A DNA stretch of 64,000 bases from Ferribacterium limneticum (GTDB lineage Bacteria; Pseudomonadota; Gammaproteobacteria; Burkholderiales; Rhodocyclaceae), in assembly GCF_020510565.1 (NCBI RefSeq), contig NZ_CP075189.1, forward strand, positions 2,340,501 through 2,404,500, given 5' to 3'. The notes under the pieces are model-generated. The model was not told the DNA's origin. It was given only the letters and a program-made list of their open reading frames with translations, and did no database searches. Position numbers and translations under genes: made by a program. Each line of letters begins with the position of its first letter. The first letter of the stretch is position 1. Shown here one piece after another: positions 33,404-42,351 of the stretch.

Positions 33404-33437
33404 CCACGGTCAACCGGAAATTTGGCCCGAAATTGAA
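33404..33437 (+). repeat. Dispersed 35-bp repeat, copy 4
   Basis: CCACGGTCAACCGGAAA, TTT, GGCCCGAAATTGAA. It lies in the divergent gap between lplT and the LysR gene, 66 bases before the LysR start, so it could influence either promoter. Confidence 0.85.
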
Positions 33438-33502
33438 GTTGGCCGCCGGAAGCAGGGCGGAATGTGGTTGAATATCGGCCGCACCCCTCCAGGAGAGAAA
33501 TC

Positions 33503-34405
33503 ATGGCTGACCGGCGCTTGCAGGTCTTTCATGCCGTCGCAAAACATCTGAGCTTTACGCGGGCGGCCGACGCCTTGTTCATGACGCAGCCGGCCGTCAC
33601 CTTCCAGATCAAGCAACTGGAAGAACAGTACGGCACGCGCCTGTTCGAGCGGCGGCACGGCGGCATTTCGCTGACGCCGGCCGGCGAGATGGTGCTCTCC
33701 TACGCCGATAGAATCCTCGCGCTGTCCGATGAAATGGAGACGCGGCTGTCCGAAATGACCGGCGAAATGCGCGGCCCGCTGCTCGTCGGCGCCAGCACGA
33801 CCATTGCCGAGTTCATGCTGCCGCGCGTCCTCGGCGAATTCAACGCGGCCTATCCGCAGGTGCGCGCCCGCTTGATTGTTGCCAATTCGGAAAGCATCGA
33901 GAGCCGGGTGGCCGAACATACGCTCGATGTCGGGCTGATCGAAGTCCCGGCCAAGCTCGGCGGCCTGACCAGCCAGATCTGCTGCGAAGACGAATTGCTC
34001 GTCATCTGCGCGCCCGATTACCCGCTGGCCGGCATGACATCGGTGACGCCGAAAGCGCTGGCTGAATACGAATACATTTCGCGCGAACCAGGTTCGGGGA
34101 CGCGGGAAATCACCGACGCCTATTTTCTCGCCCACAAGGTGCCGCCGGCCAGCCTCAAGACGCAAATGGAACTGGGCAGTCCGGAAGCGCTGAAAGGCGT
34201 CGTGGCGACCGGCCTCGGCTTCGCCATCGTGCCCAAGGCCGTCGTCGCCAAGGAAATCCAGCTCGGCGAACTGCTCGCCATCCCGCTCAAGCCGCCGCTC
34301 AAGCGCAGCCTCTATCTCGTCTTCCAGAAGGATCGCTTCCAGTCCCGACTGACTGGCACCTTCATTGAATTCACCCGCTCCAAACTGAAAGAAATGGCTT
34401 CATGA
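33503..34405 (+). CDS. LysR-family transcriptional regulator
   Basis: A 300-residue LysR-type regulator. The N-terminal helix-turn-helix has FHAVAKHLSFTRAADALFMTQPAVTFQIKQLE, followed by a linker helix. The co-inducer domain begins near residue 90 (GPLLVGASTTIAEFMLP). The start ATG 33503 has AGGAGAG upstream. It overlaps alr by four bases and may control the operon it heads. It resembles the CysB/CysL/YeiE branch in general appearance, but the ligand cannot be predicted. Confidence 0.88.
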   Translation: MADRRLQVFHAVAKHLSFTRAADALFMTQPAVTFQIKQLEEQYGTRLFERRHGGISLTPAGEMVLSYADRILALSDEMETRLSEMTGEMRGPLLVGASTTIAEFMLPRVLGEFNAAYPQVRARLIVANSESIESRVAEHTLDVGLIEVPAKLGGLTSQICCEDELLVICAPDYPLAGMTSVTPKALAEYEYISREPGSGTREITDAYFLAHKVPPASLKTQMELGSPEALKGVVATGLGFAIVPKAVVAKEIQLGELLAIPLKPPLKRSLYLVFQKDRFQSRLTGTFIEFTRSKLKEMAS

Positions 34406-35514
34406 AAACCTCGCGTCCCATTCGCGCGCGCATCGCGCCGGCGGCGATTCTCCACAACTACCGGCTGGCCAAAAGTCATGCGCCGCAGGCCAAGGCATGG
34501 GCGGTCGTCAAGGCCAACGCTTACGGCCACGGACAATGGCGGGCGGTCGAAGCCCTGCGCGGCGAAGCTGACGGTTTTGCCCTGCTCGAATGCGAAAACG
34601 CTGTCGCCCTGCGCGAAGCCGGCGTCACCCAGCCCATCCTGCTCCTCGAAGGCGTCTTCAGCGCCCGCGATGTGCGCGCCGTCATCGAACACCGGCTGAC
34701 CTGCGTTGTCCATTGCCTCGAACAACTGGAACTGCTCGTGCGCAACGGCCAGTTTACGGCACCCGTTGCGCTTTACCTCAAGCTCAATACCGGCATGAAC
34801 CGCCTTGGTTTTACGCCGGAAACCTTGGGAAAGGCCTGGGCGATCCTCCAGCAACTGCCGCAGGTCGACGTCTCGCTGATGACCCATTTTGCCGAAGCCG
34901 ATGGCGAGCGTGGCGTCAGCGAACAGCTTGAGCGCTTTCGCCGAATGGCTGGCGACTGGCGCGGTCCGGTCAGCCTGGCCAACTCGGCGGCCATCCTGCG
35001 CCACCCGACAACGCACGGCGACTGGGTGCGGCCGGGCATCATGCTTTACGGCGCCAGCCCGTTTGCCGAGATCAGCGCCGAGTCGCTCGGCCTGCAGCCG
35101 GTGATGACCCTGGAGAGCGCCATCATCGGCGTCCAGGATCTGGTCGCCGGCGACCGCGTCGGTTACGGCGGCACCTTCACGGCCGACAAACCGATGCGCA
35201 TTGGTGTCGTTGCCTGCGGCTATGCCGACGGCTACCCGCGCCACGCGACTAGCGGCACGCCGATTGCCGTCATGGGGAAACGCACGCAGACGGTCGGCCG
35301 CGTCTCGATGGACATGATGGCCTGCGACCTGACCGATATTCCCGAAGCCGGCATCGGCGCGCCGGTTACGCTGTGGGGCGAGGGCATTGCTGGCAGCGTG
35401 CCGGCCGACGAAGTCGCTGCGGCCGCCGGCACCATCGCCTACGAACTGTTCTGCGCCCTGGCGCCCCGCGTCCCGGTCAGCCTGGACGAGACTGCTACGG
35501 TCAACCGGAAATAA
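34402..35514 (+). CDS. alr: Alanine racemase
   Basis: A 370-residue PLP enzyme that makes D-alanine for peptidoglycan. The PLP lysine is in VVKANAYGHG, the catalytic Tyr region is GDRVGYGGTF, and the C-terminal beta domain has GRVSMDMMACDLTD. Its last residues TVNRK and TAA stop are encoded by a dispersed repeat, which also gives the radA start codon (TAATG). Confidence 0.94.
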   Translation: MKTSRPIRARIAPAAILHNYRLAKSHAPQAKAWAVVKANAYGHGQWRAVEALRGEADGFALLECENAVALREAGVTQPILLLEGVFSARDVRAVIEHRLTCVVHCLEQLELLVRNGQFTAPVALYLKLNTGMNRLGFTPETLGKAWAILQQLPQVDVSLMTHFAEADGERGVSEQLERFRRMAGDWRGPVSLANSAAILRHPTTHGDWVRPGIMLYGASPFAEISAESLGLQPVMTLESAIIGVQDLVAGDRVGYGGTFTADKPMRIGVVACGYADGYPRHATSGTPIAVMGKRTQTVGRVSMDMMACDLTDIPEAGIGAPVTLWGEGIAGSVPADEVAAAAGTIAYELFCALAPRVPVSLDETATVNRK

Positions 35515-35529
35515 TGGCCAAAATCAAAA
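35495..35529 (+). repeat. Dispersed 35-bp repeat, copy 5 (alr stop / radA start)
   Basis: CTACGGTCAACCGGAAA, TAAT, GGCCAAAATCAAAAC. It contains both the alr TAA and the radA ATG, and encodes TVNRK at the end of alr and MAKIKT at the start of radA. The element therefore bridges two genes in different frames. Confidence 0.85.
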
Positions 35530-36875
35530 CAATTTATAGCTGCACTGAATGCGGCGCCACCAGCCCGAAATGGCAAGGCCAGTGCCCGGGCTGCAACGAC
35601 TGGAACACGCTGGTCGAAACCGTCGCTGAAAAAGCCCCGACCAACAGCCGCTTTGAATCGCTGGCGCCCACCGCCCGGCTGCAGAACCTCTCGGAAATCG
35701 AAGCGCGCGAAGTCGACCGCATCGCCACCGGTGTCGGCGAATTCGACCGGGCGCTCGGCGGCGGGCTGGTCAACGGCGCCGTCGTGCTGATCGGCGGCGA
35801 CCCCGGCATCGGCAAGAGCACCTTGCTCCTGCAGGCGTTGGCCCACCTGTCGCTCGACAACAAGGTGCTCTACGTCAGCGGTGAGGAATCCGGCGAACAG
35901 GTCGCCCTGCGCGCCCGCCGTCTTGGCCTCGATACCCGGCGTTTGCAATTGATGGCCGAGATCAACCTCGAACGCATCCTCGCCACGCTGCAGGCAGAAA
36001 AGCCGGTCGTTGCGGTCATCGATTCGATCCAGACGCTATGGTCCGACCAGCTTTCCAGCGCCCCCGGCTCAGTCGCCCAGGTGCGCGAATGCGCCGCACA
36101 ACTGACCCGGCTGGCCAAGCAGGCCGGCATCACGGTGATTCTGGTCGGTCACGTGACAAAGGAGGGCGCCCTGGCCGGGCCGCGCGTGCTCGAACACATC
36201 GTGGACACCGTGCTCTATTTCGAGGGCGACACGCACTCGAGCTTCCGCCTCGTGCGCGCCGTCAAGAACCGCTTTGGCGCGGTCAATGAAATCGGCGTTT
36301 TTGCCATGACGGAAACCGGCTTGAAAGGCGTTAGCAATCCTTCAGCCCTGTTCCTGTCGCAGCACGGGCAGGACGTGGCGGGTTCTTGTGTGATGGTGAC
36401 GCAGGAGGGCACGCGGCCGCTGCTTGTCGAAATCCAGGCGCTGGTCGATACCTCGCACGGCAATCCGCGCCGGCTCACGGTCGGCCTGGATCCGCAACGC
36501 CTGGCCATGTTGCTGGCGGTTTTGCATCGTCATGCCGGTATCGTCTGCTTCGATCAGGATGTTTTCGTCAATGCCGTCGGCGGCGTCAAGATTACCGAGC
36601 CTGCGGCCGATTTGGCAGTCTTGTTGTCGATTACATCATCGTTAAAAAACAAACCATTGCCGTCGAAACTTATTGTATTTGGTGAAGTTGGTCTGGCCGG
36701 TGAGATTCGCCCGGCACCGCGCGGCCAGGAGCGTTTGAAGGAAGCCGCCAAGCTCGGTTTCACGCGCGCCCTGATTCCTGAGGCGAACCGGCCCAAACAG
36801 GCGATTGCCGGCATGGAAGTCATCGCTGTCAAACGCGTCGAGGAGGCGGTGGCGCGGATCCGCGAGTTGGAATAA
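35514..36875 (+). CDS. radA: DNA repair/recombination protein RadA (Sms)
   Basis: A 453-residue RecA-like helicase for branch migration. The N-terminal zinc finger is CTECGATSPKWQGQCPGC, Walker A is GGDPGIGKSTLLLQ, the KNRFG signature is present (AVKNRFGAVNEIG), and a Lon-like C-terminal domain follows. ATG 35514 overlaps the alr stop; a longer frame running back through alr is a shadow. The usual RadA N-terminus MAK-x-K-T-x-Y is preserved although it is written by a repeat. Confidence 0.95.
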   Translation: MAKIKTIYSCTECGATSPKWQGQCPGCNDWNTLVETVAEKAPTNSRFESLAPTARLQNLSEIEAREVDRIATGVGEFDRALGGGLVNGAVVLIGGDPGIGKSTLLLQALAHLSLDNKVLYVSGEESGEQVALRARRLGLDTRRLQLMAEINLERILATLQAEKPVVAVIDSIQTLWSDQLSSAPGSVAQVRECAAQLTRLAKQAGITVILVGHVTKEGALAGPRVLEHIVDTVLYFEGDTHSSFRLVRAVKNRFGAVNEIGVFAMTETGLKGVSNPSALFLSQHGQDVAGSCVMVTQEGTRPLLVEIQALVDTSHGNPRRLTVGLDPQRLAMLLAVLHRHAGIVCFDQDVFVNAVGGVKITEPAADLAVLLSITSSLKNKPLPSKLIVFGEVGLAGEIRPAPRGQERLKEAAKLGFTRALIPEANRPKQAIAGMEVIAVKRVEEAVARIRELE

Positions 36876-36902
36876 GCTGGCCGGATAATTCATTCGGCCA
36901 CC

Positions 36903-38990
36903 ATGTTCAATCTTTCGCGCTACTTTTCGACGGTCAGTTTCATTCTTATCGTGCTGGCGGCCGGGGTTCTCGGGCCGCTTTACCAGAAGCTGTCGCTGCA
37001 GCAAATGCAGGATCTGGCCGAAGGACGCAATCTGGCCATGGCGCAGGTTTTCCAGAACGCCCTGCGTAATTCGCTCGATACGCTGATGAGCGATTCGGTC
37101 GGCCGGGAGCTTGAATTTCTCCGCCAGTCGGACGAGGCCCGTCGGCTCCAAGTCAGCGTTCTCGGCCTGATGCACGATACCGCCATCGTCAAGATCAAGA
37201 TCTACAACCGCCTCGGCAACACGGTTTTTTCAAGCGACGCCGGGCAAATCGGCGAGAGCCGCCTGAGCAATCCCGGTTTTCGCTCGGCAATCAGCGGGAC
37301 GATTACCAGCAACCTGACCCATCGGGACAGCATCGACAGTTTTGAAGGGACGCTGGCCGAGGTCGATATTCTGGCCAGCTACATCCCCATCCGCGCCAAG
37401 GACAATTCGATTGAGGGCGTTTTCGAGCTGAACCAGAACGTCACGCCCTATGTTGCCCAGTTGCATCGCAACATGTGGCTGGTTACCGGCGGCGTGGCGC
37501 TCGTCTTTGCCGCGCTCTACCTCATGCAGTTTCTCGTCGTCCGCCGCGCCCAGGGCATTCTGGAGGATCAGGAAGGGCGTATCGCGGCCGCCCGCGATAC
37601 GCTGGAAATCCAGGTCGCTGCGCGCACTGACGAACTCAAACGAACCAATACCCAGCTCGAAGGCGAAATCGTCGAGCGCCGGCAGGCGCAGAGCAAACTC
37701 AACTATCTCGCCTACCACGATCCGTTGACCGGACTCTCCAACCGCCGCAGCTTCATCGAACGGCTCGAAGAAAGCCTGCGCGAATCGGCCCGGCGCAACG
37801 AGCGGCTGGCAGTGCTCTTCATTGACCTCGACCAGTTCAAGCAGGTCAATGATTCGCTCGGCCACGGCGTCGGCGACGAACTACTGATCGCGGTCGCGGC
37901 GCGACTGTCCGAGCATGTCCGGTTGATCGACATGCTGGCCCGGCTTGGCGGCGACGAGTTCATCTGCCTCATGGAAGGCGTGCGCAGCGAAGGCGACGTC
38001 GAAATCCTCGCCGGCGAGATCATCGGCGCCTTCGAGTTCCCGTTCAAACTGGACGACCACGAGCTATTCCTGAGTGCATCGGTCGGTATCTGTCTTGCTC
38101 CCGGCGACGGCAACAGCGTGCTCGATCTCATGCGCAATGCCGATACGGCGATGTATCGCGCCAAGGCGCTGGGGCGCGGCAATTTCCACTTTTACACCCC
38201 GGAAATGACGCGCGATGCGCAGGAACGCATCCGCATGGAAAACCTGCTGCGCCGGGCGCTCGACAACGGAGAACTGTCGGTGCACCTGCAGCCCCAGGTC
38301 GAGACCAGCAGTGGCCGGCTGGTCGGTGCCGAAGCCCTGGTCCGCTGGAACAGCCCGGAACTTGGCCTGGTCATGCCGATGCGCTTCATTCCGCTGGCCG
38401 AGGATTCGGGGTTGATCATCGGGCTCGGCAACTGGGTGCTGCGCGAAACCTGCCGGCAGGTCATGCAATGGCGCGCCAGCGGATTCGACCTGCCGCAGGT
38501 GTCGGTCAATCTGTCCGCCAAGCAGCTCGAGCGCCCGGAATTCATCGAAGTCCTCAGCACTATCCTGGACGAAACCGGCATGGATGCGGCGAGCCTCAAG
38601 CTTGAGCTGACCGAGTCGGTCGTCATGGCCGTCGGCGATACCTTCGATCTGCTCGAACGCCTGCGCGACCTCGGCATCAGCCTGTCGCTCGACGATTTCG
38701 GGACGGGCTATTCGTCGCTGAGCTATCTGAAAATGCTGCCGGTACAGCAACTCAAGATCGACAAGTCCTTCATCGACGGCATCGGCAAGAACTCGGGTGA
38801 CGAGGCGATCATCCGGACGGTCATGGAGCTGGCGCGCAGCCTCGATTTCGAGGTGATCGCCGAAGGCGTCGAGACGATCGAGCAATCTGAATTTCTGGCC
38901 GCGCTCGGCTGCGAACAACTGCAGGGCCATCTGCACGGAAAAGCTGTCGCGCCGGCGGAGTTCCGCGCCCGCTGGTCGGTTCCCCAGTGA
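36903..38990 (+). CDS. Membrane GGDEF-EAL cyclic di-GMP protein
   Basis: A 695-residue protein with TM1 (residues 8-25), a periplasmic sensor of about 170 residues, and TM2 (about 195-215). A coiled coil (VAARTDELKRTNTQLEGEIVE), GGDEF domain (LARLGGDEF with the I-site RLID upstream) and EAL domain follow. EAL residues look intact: GAEALVRW, NLSAKQLE, LELTES, LDDFGTGYSSL, LKIDKSF, EGVET. It could both make and degrade c-di-GMP. No clear ribosome site precedes ATG 36903. Instead TGGCCG-N11-CGGCCA (36878-36900) abuts it and may mask initiation. Overlaps the next gene (GTGA). Confidence 0.92.
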   Translation: MFNLSRYFSTVSFILIVLAAGVLGPLYQKLSLQQMQDLAEGRNLAMAQVFQNALRNSLDTLMSDSVGRELEFLRQSDEARRLQVSVLGLMHDTAIVKIKIYNRLGNTVFSSDAGQIGESRLSNPGFRSAISGTITSNLTHRDSIDSFEGTLAEVDILASYIPIRAKDNSIEGVFELNQNVTPYVAQLHRNMWLVTGGVALVFAALYLMQFLVVRRAQGILEDQEGRIAAARDTLEIQVAARTDELKRTNTQLEGEIVERRQAQSKLNYLAYHDPLTGLSNRRSFIERLEESLRESARRNERLAVLFIDLDQFKQVNDSLGHGVGDELLIAVAARLSEHVRLIDMLARLGGDEFICLMEGVRSEGDVEILAGEIIGAFEFPFKLDDHELFLSASVGICLAPGDGNSVLDLMRNADTAMYRAKALGRGNFHFYTPEMTRDAQERIRMENLLRRALDNGELSVHLQPQVETSSGRLVGAEALVRWNSPELGLVMPMRFIPLAEDSGLIIGLGNWVLRETCRQVMQWRASGFDLPQVSVNLSAKQLERPEFIEVLSTILDETGMDAASLKLELTESVVMAVGDTFDLLERLRDLGISLSLDDFGTGYSSLSYLKMLPVQQLKIDKSFIDGIGKNSGDEAIIRTVMELARSLDFEVIAEGVETIEQSEFLAALGCEQLQGHLHGKAVAPAEFRARWSVPQ

Positions 38991-41476
38991 TTGCTGGACA
39001 CGCCTGGCGCACCCTCGGCCGCGAATTACGCTCCGGCGAACTGCGCCTGCTTTTCGCGGCACTGGCCATCGCCGTCGCTGCCGTCACCGCCGTCGGCTTC
39101 TTTGCCGACCGGGTCCGCCTGGCGCTGGAACGCGAGGCGCAGCAGATGATGGGTGGCGACCTGATCCTCATCGCCGATCATGCCTTGCCGGAAGCCTATG
39201 CCGCCGAAGCCCGGCGGCGCGGGCTCAAGCTGGCCGAAACACTGATTTTTCCGAGCATGGTCATCGGCCCCGAACAGGCGCAACTGGCCGATATCAAGGC
39301 GGTCAGCCCGGGCTACCCTCTGCGTGGCCGGGTGGAAATAAGTGCAGATGAAGACCAGCCCGGCGCACCCGCCGAAGGTGGCCCGGCAACGGGCTCGGTC
39401 TGGCTCGACGAACGACTCTCGGCGGCGCTGCAGGTTGCGCCGGGTGGATCGGTAACTGTCGGCGCACAAACACTGCAGGTCGCCGCTATCCTGACCCGCG
39501 AGCCGGATCGGGGCGTCAATTTTTTCAGCCTGGCACCACGGCTCATGATGCACGTCGACGATATTCCGGCCACCGGCCTGATCCAGCCCGGCGCGCGCAT
39601 TCGCTACAGCTTGCTGGCGGCCGGTGAGGCGAAAGCGGTTGCTGGCTATCAAACCTGGCTGACGCGACGTCTGGACCGAGGCGAACGACTTGAAGACACG
39701 CGCAATGCCCGGCCGGAAATCCGCGGCGCGCTGGACAGGGCCGAGCGGTTTTTGGGCCTTTCCACCGTGTTGACCGTGGTACTGGCCGCTGTTGCTGCGG
39801 CCATGGCGGCGCGCCGTTACATGCAGCGCCATCTCGATGCCTGCGCCGTCATGCGCTGCCTGGGCATGACGCAGGGCGGCCTGCTTCGCCTGCATGGCTG
39901 GCTGTTCCTGTGGCTGGCCTTGCTCGCTGCCGTCGTCGGCAGCATCGTCGGCTATGCCGCCCATTTCGTGCTGATCCACTGGCTGTCCGCCTTGCTCGTG
40001 CTCGAATTGCCGGTGCCGGGCTGGTTGCCGCTGGTCGGTGGGCTCGGCGTTGCTGGCGTCTTGCTCTTCGGCTTCGCTTTCCCGCCGCTCATGCAACTGG
40101 CCAGCGTGCCGACCCTGCGTGTCATGCGCCGCGAACTCGGGCCGCCGCAGGCTTCATCGCTTAGCGGCTACGCCCTTGGGCTGGCCCTGCTCGCTGGCCT
40201 GATCATCTGGGTGGCTGGCGATATCCGGCTCGGCGCCTATGCCGTCGGCGGCTTCGTCGTCGCCCTCGGCAGCTTCTGGGTCATTGCCCGGCTGATCATT
40301 GCCGCTATCGCCCGCCTGCGGGGCGGGGCCGGCTTCGGCTGGCGGCAGGGACTGGCCAGCCTGACCCGTCACGCGTCGTCGAGCGCCGTGCAGATCGTCG
40401 CGCTGGCCATCGGTTTGATGGCCATGCTCCTGCTGACGGTGATTCGCGCTGAATTGCTCGATGCCTGGCAACAATCCGTGCCCGTCGACGCCCCCAACCG
40501 TTTCGTCATCAATATCCAGCCCGATCAGCGCCAGCCGGTGGCTGACATGCTGCGCGCCAGCGGCGTCGAGGCTGAGTTGTTGCCGATGATTCGCGCCCGC
40601 CTGGTCAGGATTGCCGGCAGGGAAGTCAGCCCGGCGAGCTTTCCTGAAGACGAACGTGCCCAGCGTCTGATCGAACGCGAATTCAACCTGTCGTGGCGTG
40701 GCGATCTGCCCGCCGGCAACCGGGTCACGGCCGGTCGCTGGTTCGCGCCGGAGGATGCCGGGCAGGGGCTGGCCTCGGTCGAGGAAGGGCTAGCCAAGAC
40801 GCTGGGCATCCAGCTCGGTGATGAACTGGTGTTCATGGTTGCTGGCGTAGAAAAACGCGTCAAAACGAGCAATCTGCGCAAGCTGTCCTGGGATTCGATG
40901 CGCGTCAATTTCTTCGTGCTGACCCCGCCCGGCGTTATTGAAGACGCGCCGGCCAGTTACATCACCAGTTTCCATCTGCCGGCCGAACGGGCCGATGCCG
41001 CGTCTGATTTGGTCCGGCGTTTTCCCGGGCTGACGATGATCGATGTTGGCGCCATCCTGCACCAGTTGCAGGCGGTCATCGGCCAGGTGGCCGGCGCTGT
41101 GCAGTTCGTTTTCGTCTTTGCCTTGCTGGCCGGCGGCATTGTTCTGTATTCGGCCTTGCTGACCAGTTTCGACGAGCGGCGCTATGAACTGGCCGTGATG
41201 CGCTCGCTCGGTGCCCAACGGGCGCAACTGCGCCAGGCCATGCTCGTTGAACTGGGCGTCATTGGCAGCGTCGCCGGGCTGATGGCGGCGATCGGCGCCA
41301 TGTTGCTCGGGCGCATTGTTGGCCAGCAGGCGTTTCAGCTCGATTTGTCGTTCGGTCTCTGGTTGCCGGCGCTATCGACCGTCGGCGGTGGCTTGCTGGC
41401 GGTAGTCATTGGCTGGCTGGCGATTCGCCAGTTGATCGCCACGCCGCCCTTGCTGGCATTGCGCAACGGCGCCTAG
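38987..41476 (+). CDS. FtsX-like ABC transporter permease (YbbP type)
   Basis: An 829-residue membrane protein with the duplicated FtsX/MacB permease layout. A TM near the N-terminus precedes a large periplasmic domain (about 50-240), and three TM helices follow (FLGLSTVLTVVLAAVAAAMA and next). A central TM pair (about 395-440), a second periplasmic domain, and three final TM helices complete it. YbbP partners the ATPase YbbA in E. coli; no ATPase gene adjoins it here. Start is GTG 38987, overlapping the GGDEF-EAL stop. Its stop overlaps the convergent RsbW-like gene (CTAG). Confidence 0.88.
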   Translation: MIAGHAWRTLGRELRSGELRLLFAALAIAVAAVTAVGFFADRVRLALEREAQQMMGGDLILIADHALPEAYAAEARRRGLKLAETLIFPSMVIGPEQAQLADIKAVSPGYPLRGRVEISADEDQPGAPAEGGPATGSVWLDERLSAALQVAPGGSVTVGAQTLQVAAILTREPDRGVNFFSLAPRLMMHVDDIPATGLIQPGARIRYSLLAAGEAKAVAGYQTWLTRRLDRGERLEDTRNARPEIRGALDRAERFLGLSTVLTVVLAAVAAAMAARRYMQRHLDACAVMRCLGMTQGGLLRLHGWLFLWLALLAAVVGSIVGYAAHFVLIHWLSALLVLELPVPGWLPLVGGLGVAGVLLFGFAFPPLMQLASVPTLRVMRRELGPPQASSLSGYALGLALLAGLIIWVAGDIRLGAYAVGGFVVALGSFWVIARLIIAAIARLRGGAGFGWRQGLASLTRHASSSAVQIVALAIGLMAMLLLTVIRAELLDAWQQSVPVDAPNRFVINIQPDQRQPVADMLRASGVEAELLPMIRARLVRIAGREVSPASFPEDERAQRLIEREFNLSWRGDLPAGNRVTAGRWFAPEDAGQGLASVEEGLAKTLGIQLGDELVFMVAGVEKRVKTSNLRKLSWDSMRVNFFVLTPPGVIEDAPASYITSFHLPAERADAASDLVRRFPGLTMIDVGAILHQLQAVIGQVAGAVQFVFVFALLAGGIVLYSALLTSFDERRYELAVMRSLGAQRAQLRQAMLVELGVIGSVAGLMAAIGAMLLGRIVGQQAFQLDLSFGLWLPALSTVGGGLLAVVIGWLAIRQLIATPPLLALRNGA

Positions 41477-41871
41477 AACTCGATTTCGGTGATGTTGCGC
41501 TGCCCCGACCGCTGGTAGCGGATGGCTTTGCTCATGCCGTGGATCAGGCCAAGACCTTGGCCGCCGACTTCCACGGTCAACCGGAAATTTTGCCCAAATT
41601 TGGAATGGTCAAAAGGCGGCGCATCGTCTTCGTAGCGCAGGGTCAGGATGCCATCGTTACGGCCCAGGGCGAGGCTAACCCGGTGCTCGCTGTCGCCTTG
41701 ATGGCCATGGGCGATCGTGTTGGTAAATAGCTCTTCGACAACCAGTTGCAGGCGCAGCGAATCGTCGGCGGCAAGGCCCAGCCCGGCCGCCTGTTCAGCG
41801 ATGCGGGCAATCAGCCCGGGAAGCTCGTCATAGCGCGCGCTGACGGAAATGTCCGTAAAATGTGCAGTCAT
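41473..41871 (-). CDS. RsbW/SpoIIAB-like serine kinase (anti-sigma type ATPase)
   Basis: A 132-residue GHKL ATPase starting MTAHFTDISVSARYDEL at 41871. N-box: VVEELFTNTIAHGHQ; G1-like box: YEDDAPPFD; G2 box: GGQGLGLIHGMS. Such proteins phosphorylate STAS antagonists or hold sigma factors in partner-switching systems; a STAS gene and a PP2C phosphatase gene lie nearby. No sigma factor is in the window. About 12 residues (KFGQNFRLTVEV) between the G1 and G2 boxes, in the ATP lid, are encoded by a dispersed repeat. Divergent to the FecR gene with a 21-bp gap. Confidence 0.85.
   Translation of the reverse strand: MTAHFTDISVSARYDELPGLIARIAEQAAGLGLAADDSLRLQLVVEELFTNTIAHGHQGDSEHRVSLALGRNDGILTLRYEDDAPPFDHSKFGQNFRLTVEVGGQGLGLIHGMSKAIRYQRSGQRNITEIEF
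41571..41605 (+). repeat. Dispersed 35-bp repeat, copy 6 (inside kinase gene)
   Basis: CCACGGTCAACCGGAAA, TTTT, GCCCAAATTTGGAA. It lies fully within the RsbW-like gene in antisense orientation and in frame, encoding KFGQNFRLTVE, about residues 90-101. Confidence 0.85.
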
Positions 41872-41892
41872 CGAATCATCAAGGTTTTCGCC

Positions 41893-42351
41893 ATGATTAA
41901 AGCACATTGGGCTGCGCTTTGTGCGCTGCTCGCCCTGTTGTCCGGCTCGCCCGCCCAGGCTGCCGACCCGGCCGGCATGGTCAAGGTTGCCAAGGGGCAG
42001 GTCAGCATCGAACGGAGTGGCAAGAAATTGCCGGCCGCCGTTGGTGCCACGATTGAAGTCGCTGACCGCGTGCGGACCGGCGCCGATGGTTCGGTTGGGG
42101 TCACGCTGCGCGACAACACACTGCTCTCGGCAGGGCCGAACTCACTGATCGTCATCGACAAATTCGCTTTCGACAACGCGACCCAGGACGGCAACATGTC
42201 GATTCGCATCCGCAAGGGAACGCTCTCCGTGGCCTCGGGCAAGATCGCCAAACGGACGCCGGAATCGGTCGATTTCCATACGCCGACTTCGGTTCTCGGC
42301 GTGCGCGGTACCGAGTTCGTCATTGAAGTCGAAGGTGATCGCGATGAATAA
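41893..42351 (+). CDS. FecR-domain exported protein
   Basis: A 152-residue protein with a signal peptide (cleaved near AQAA, residue 23). A FecR fold follows: GMVKVAKGQVSIERSG, LRDNTLLSAGPNSLIVIDKF, IRIRKGTLSVASGKIA, and the conserved TPTSVLGVRGTEF. This type of periplasmic FecR domain without a TM is often encoded beside CHASE2 and OmpA-like proteins. Probably a sensor or binding protein at the cell wall. It overlaps the OmpA-like lipoprotein gene by 8 bases. Confidence 0.88.
   Translation: MIKAHWAALCALLALLSGSPAQAADPAGMVKVAKGQVSIERSGKKLPAAVGATIEVADRVRTGADGSVGVTLRDNTLLSAGPNSLIVIDKFAFDNATQDGNMSIRIRKGTLSVASGKIAKRTPESVDFHTPTSVLGVRGTEFVIEVEGDRDE

Noticed and set aside
39749..39779. Repeat-like stretch in the FtsX-like permease gene (TTTTTGGGCC ... 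TTGACCGTGG)
   Set aside because: The encoded FLGLSTVLTVV is a family-typical TM start, so I treat it as coincidence pending a profile score.
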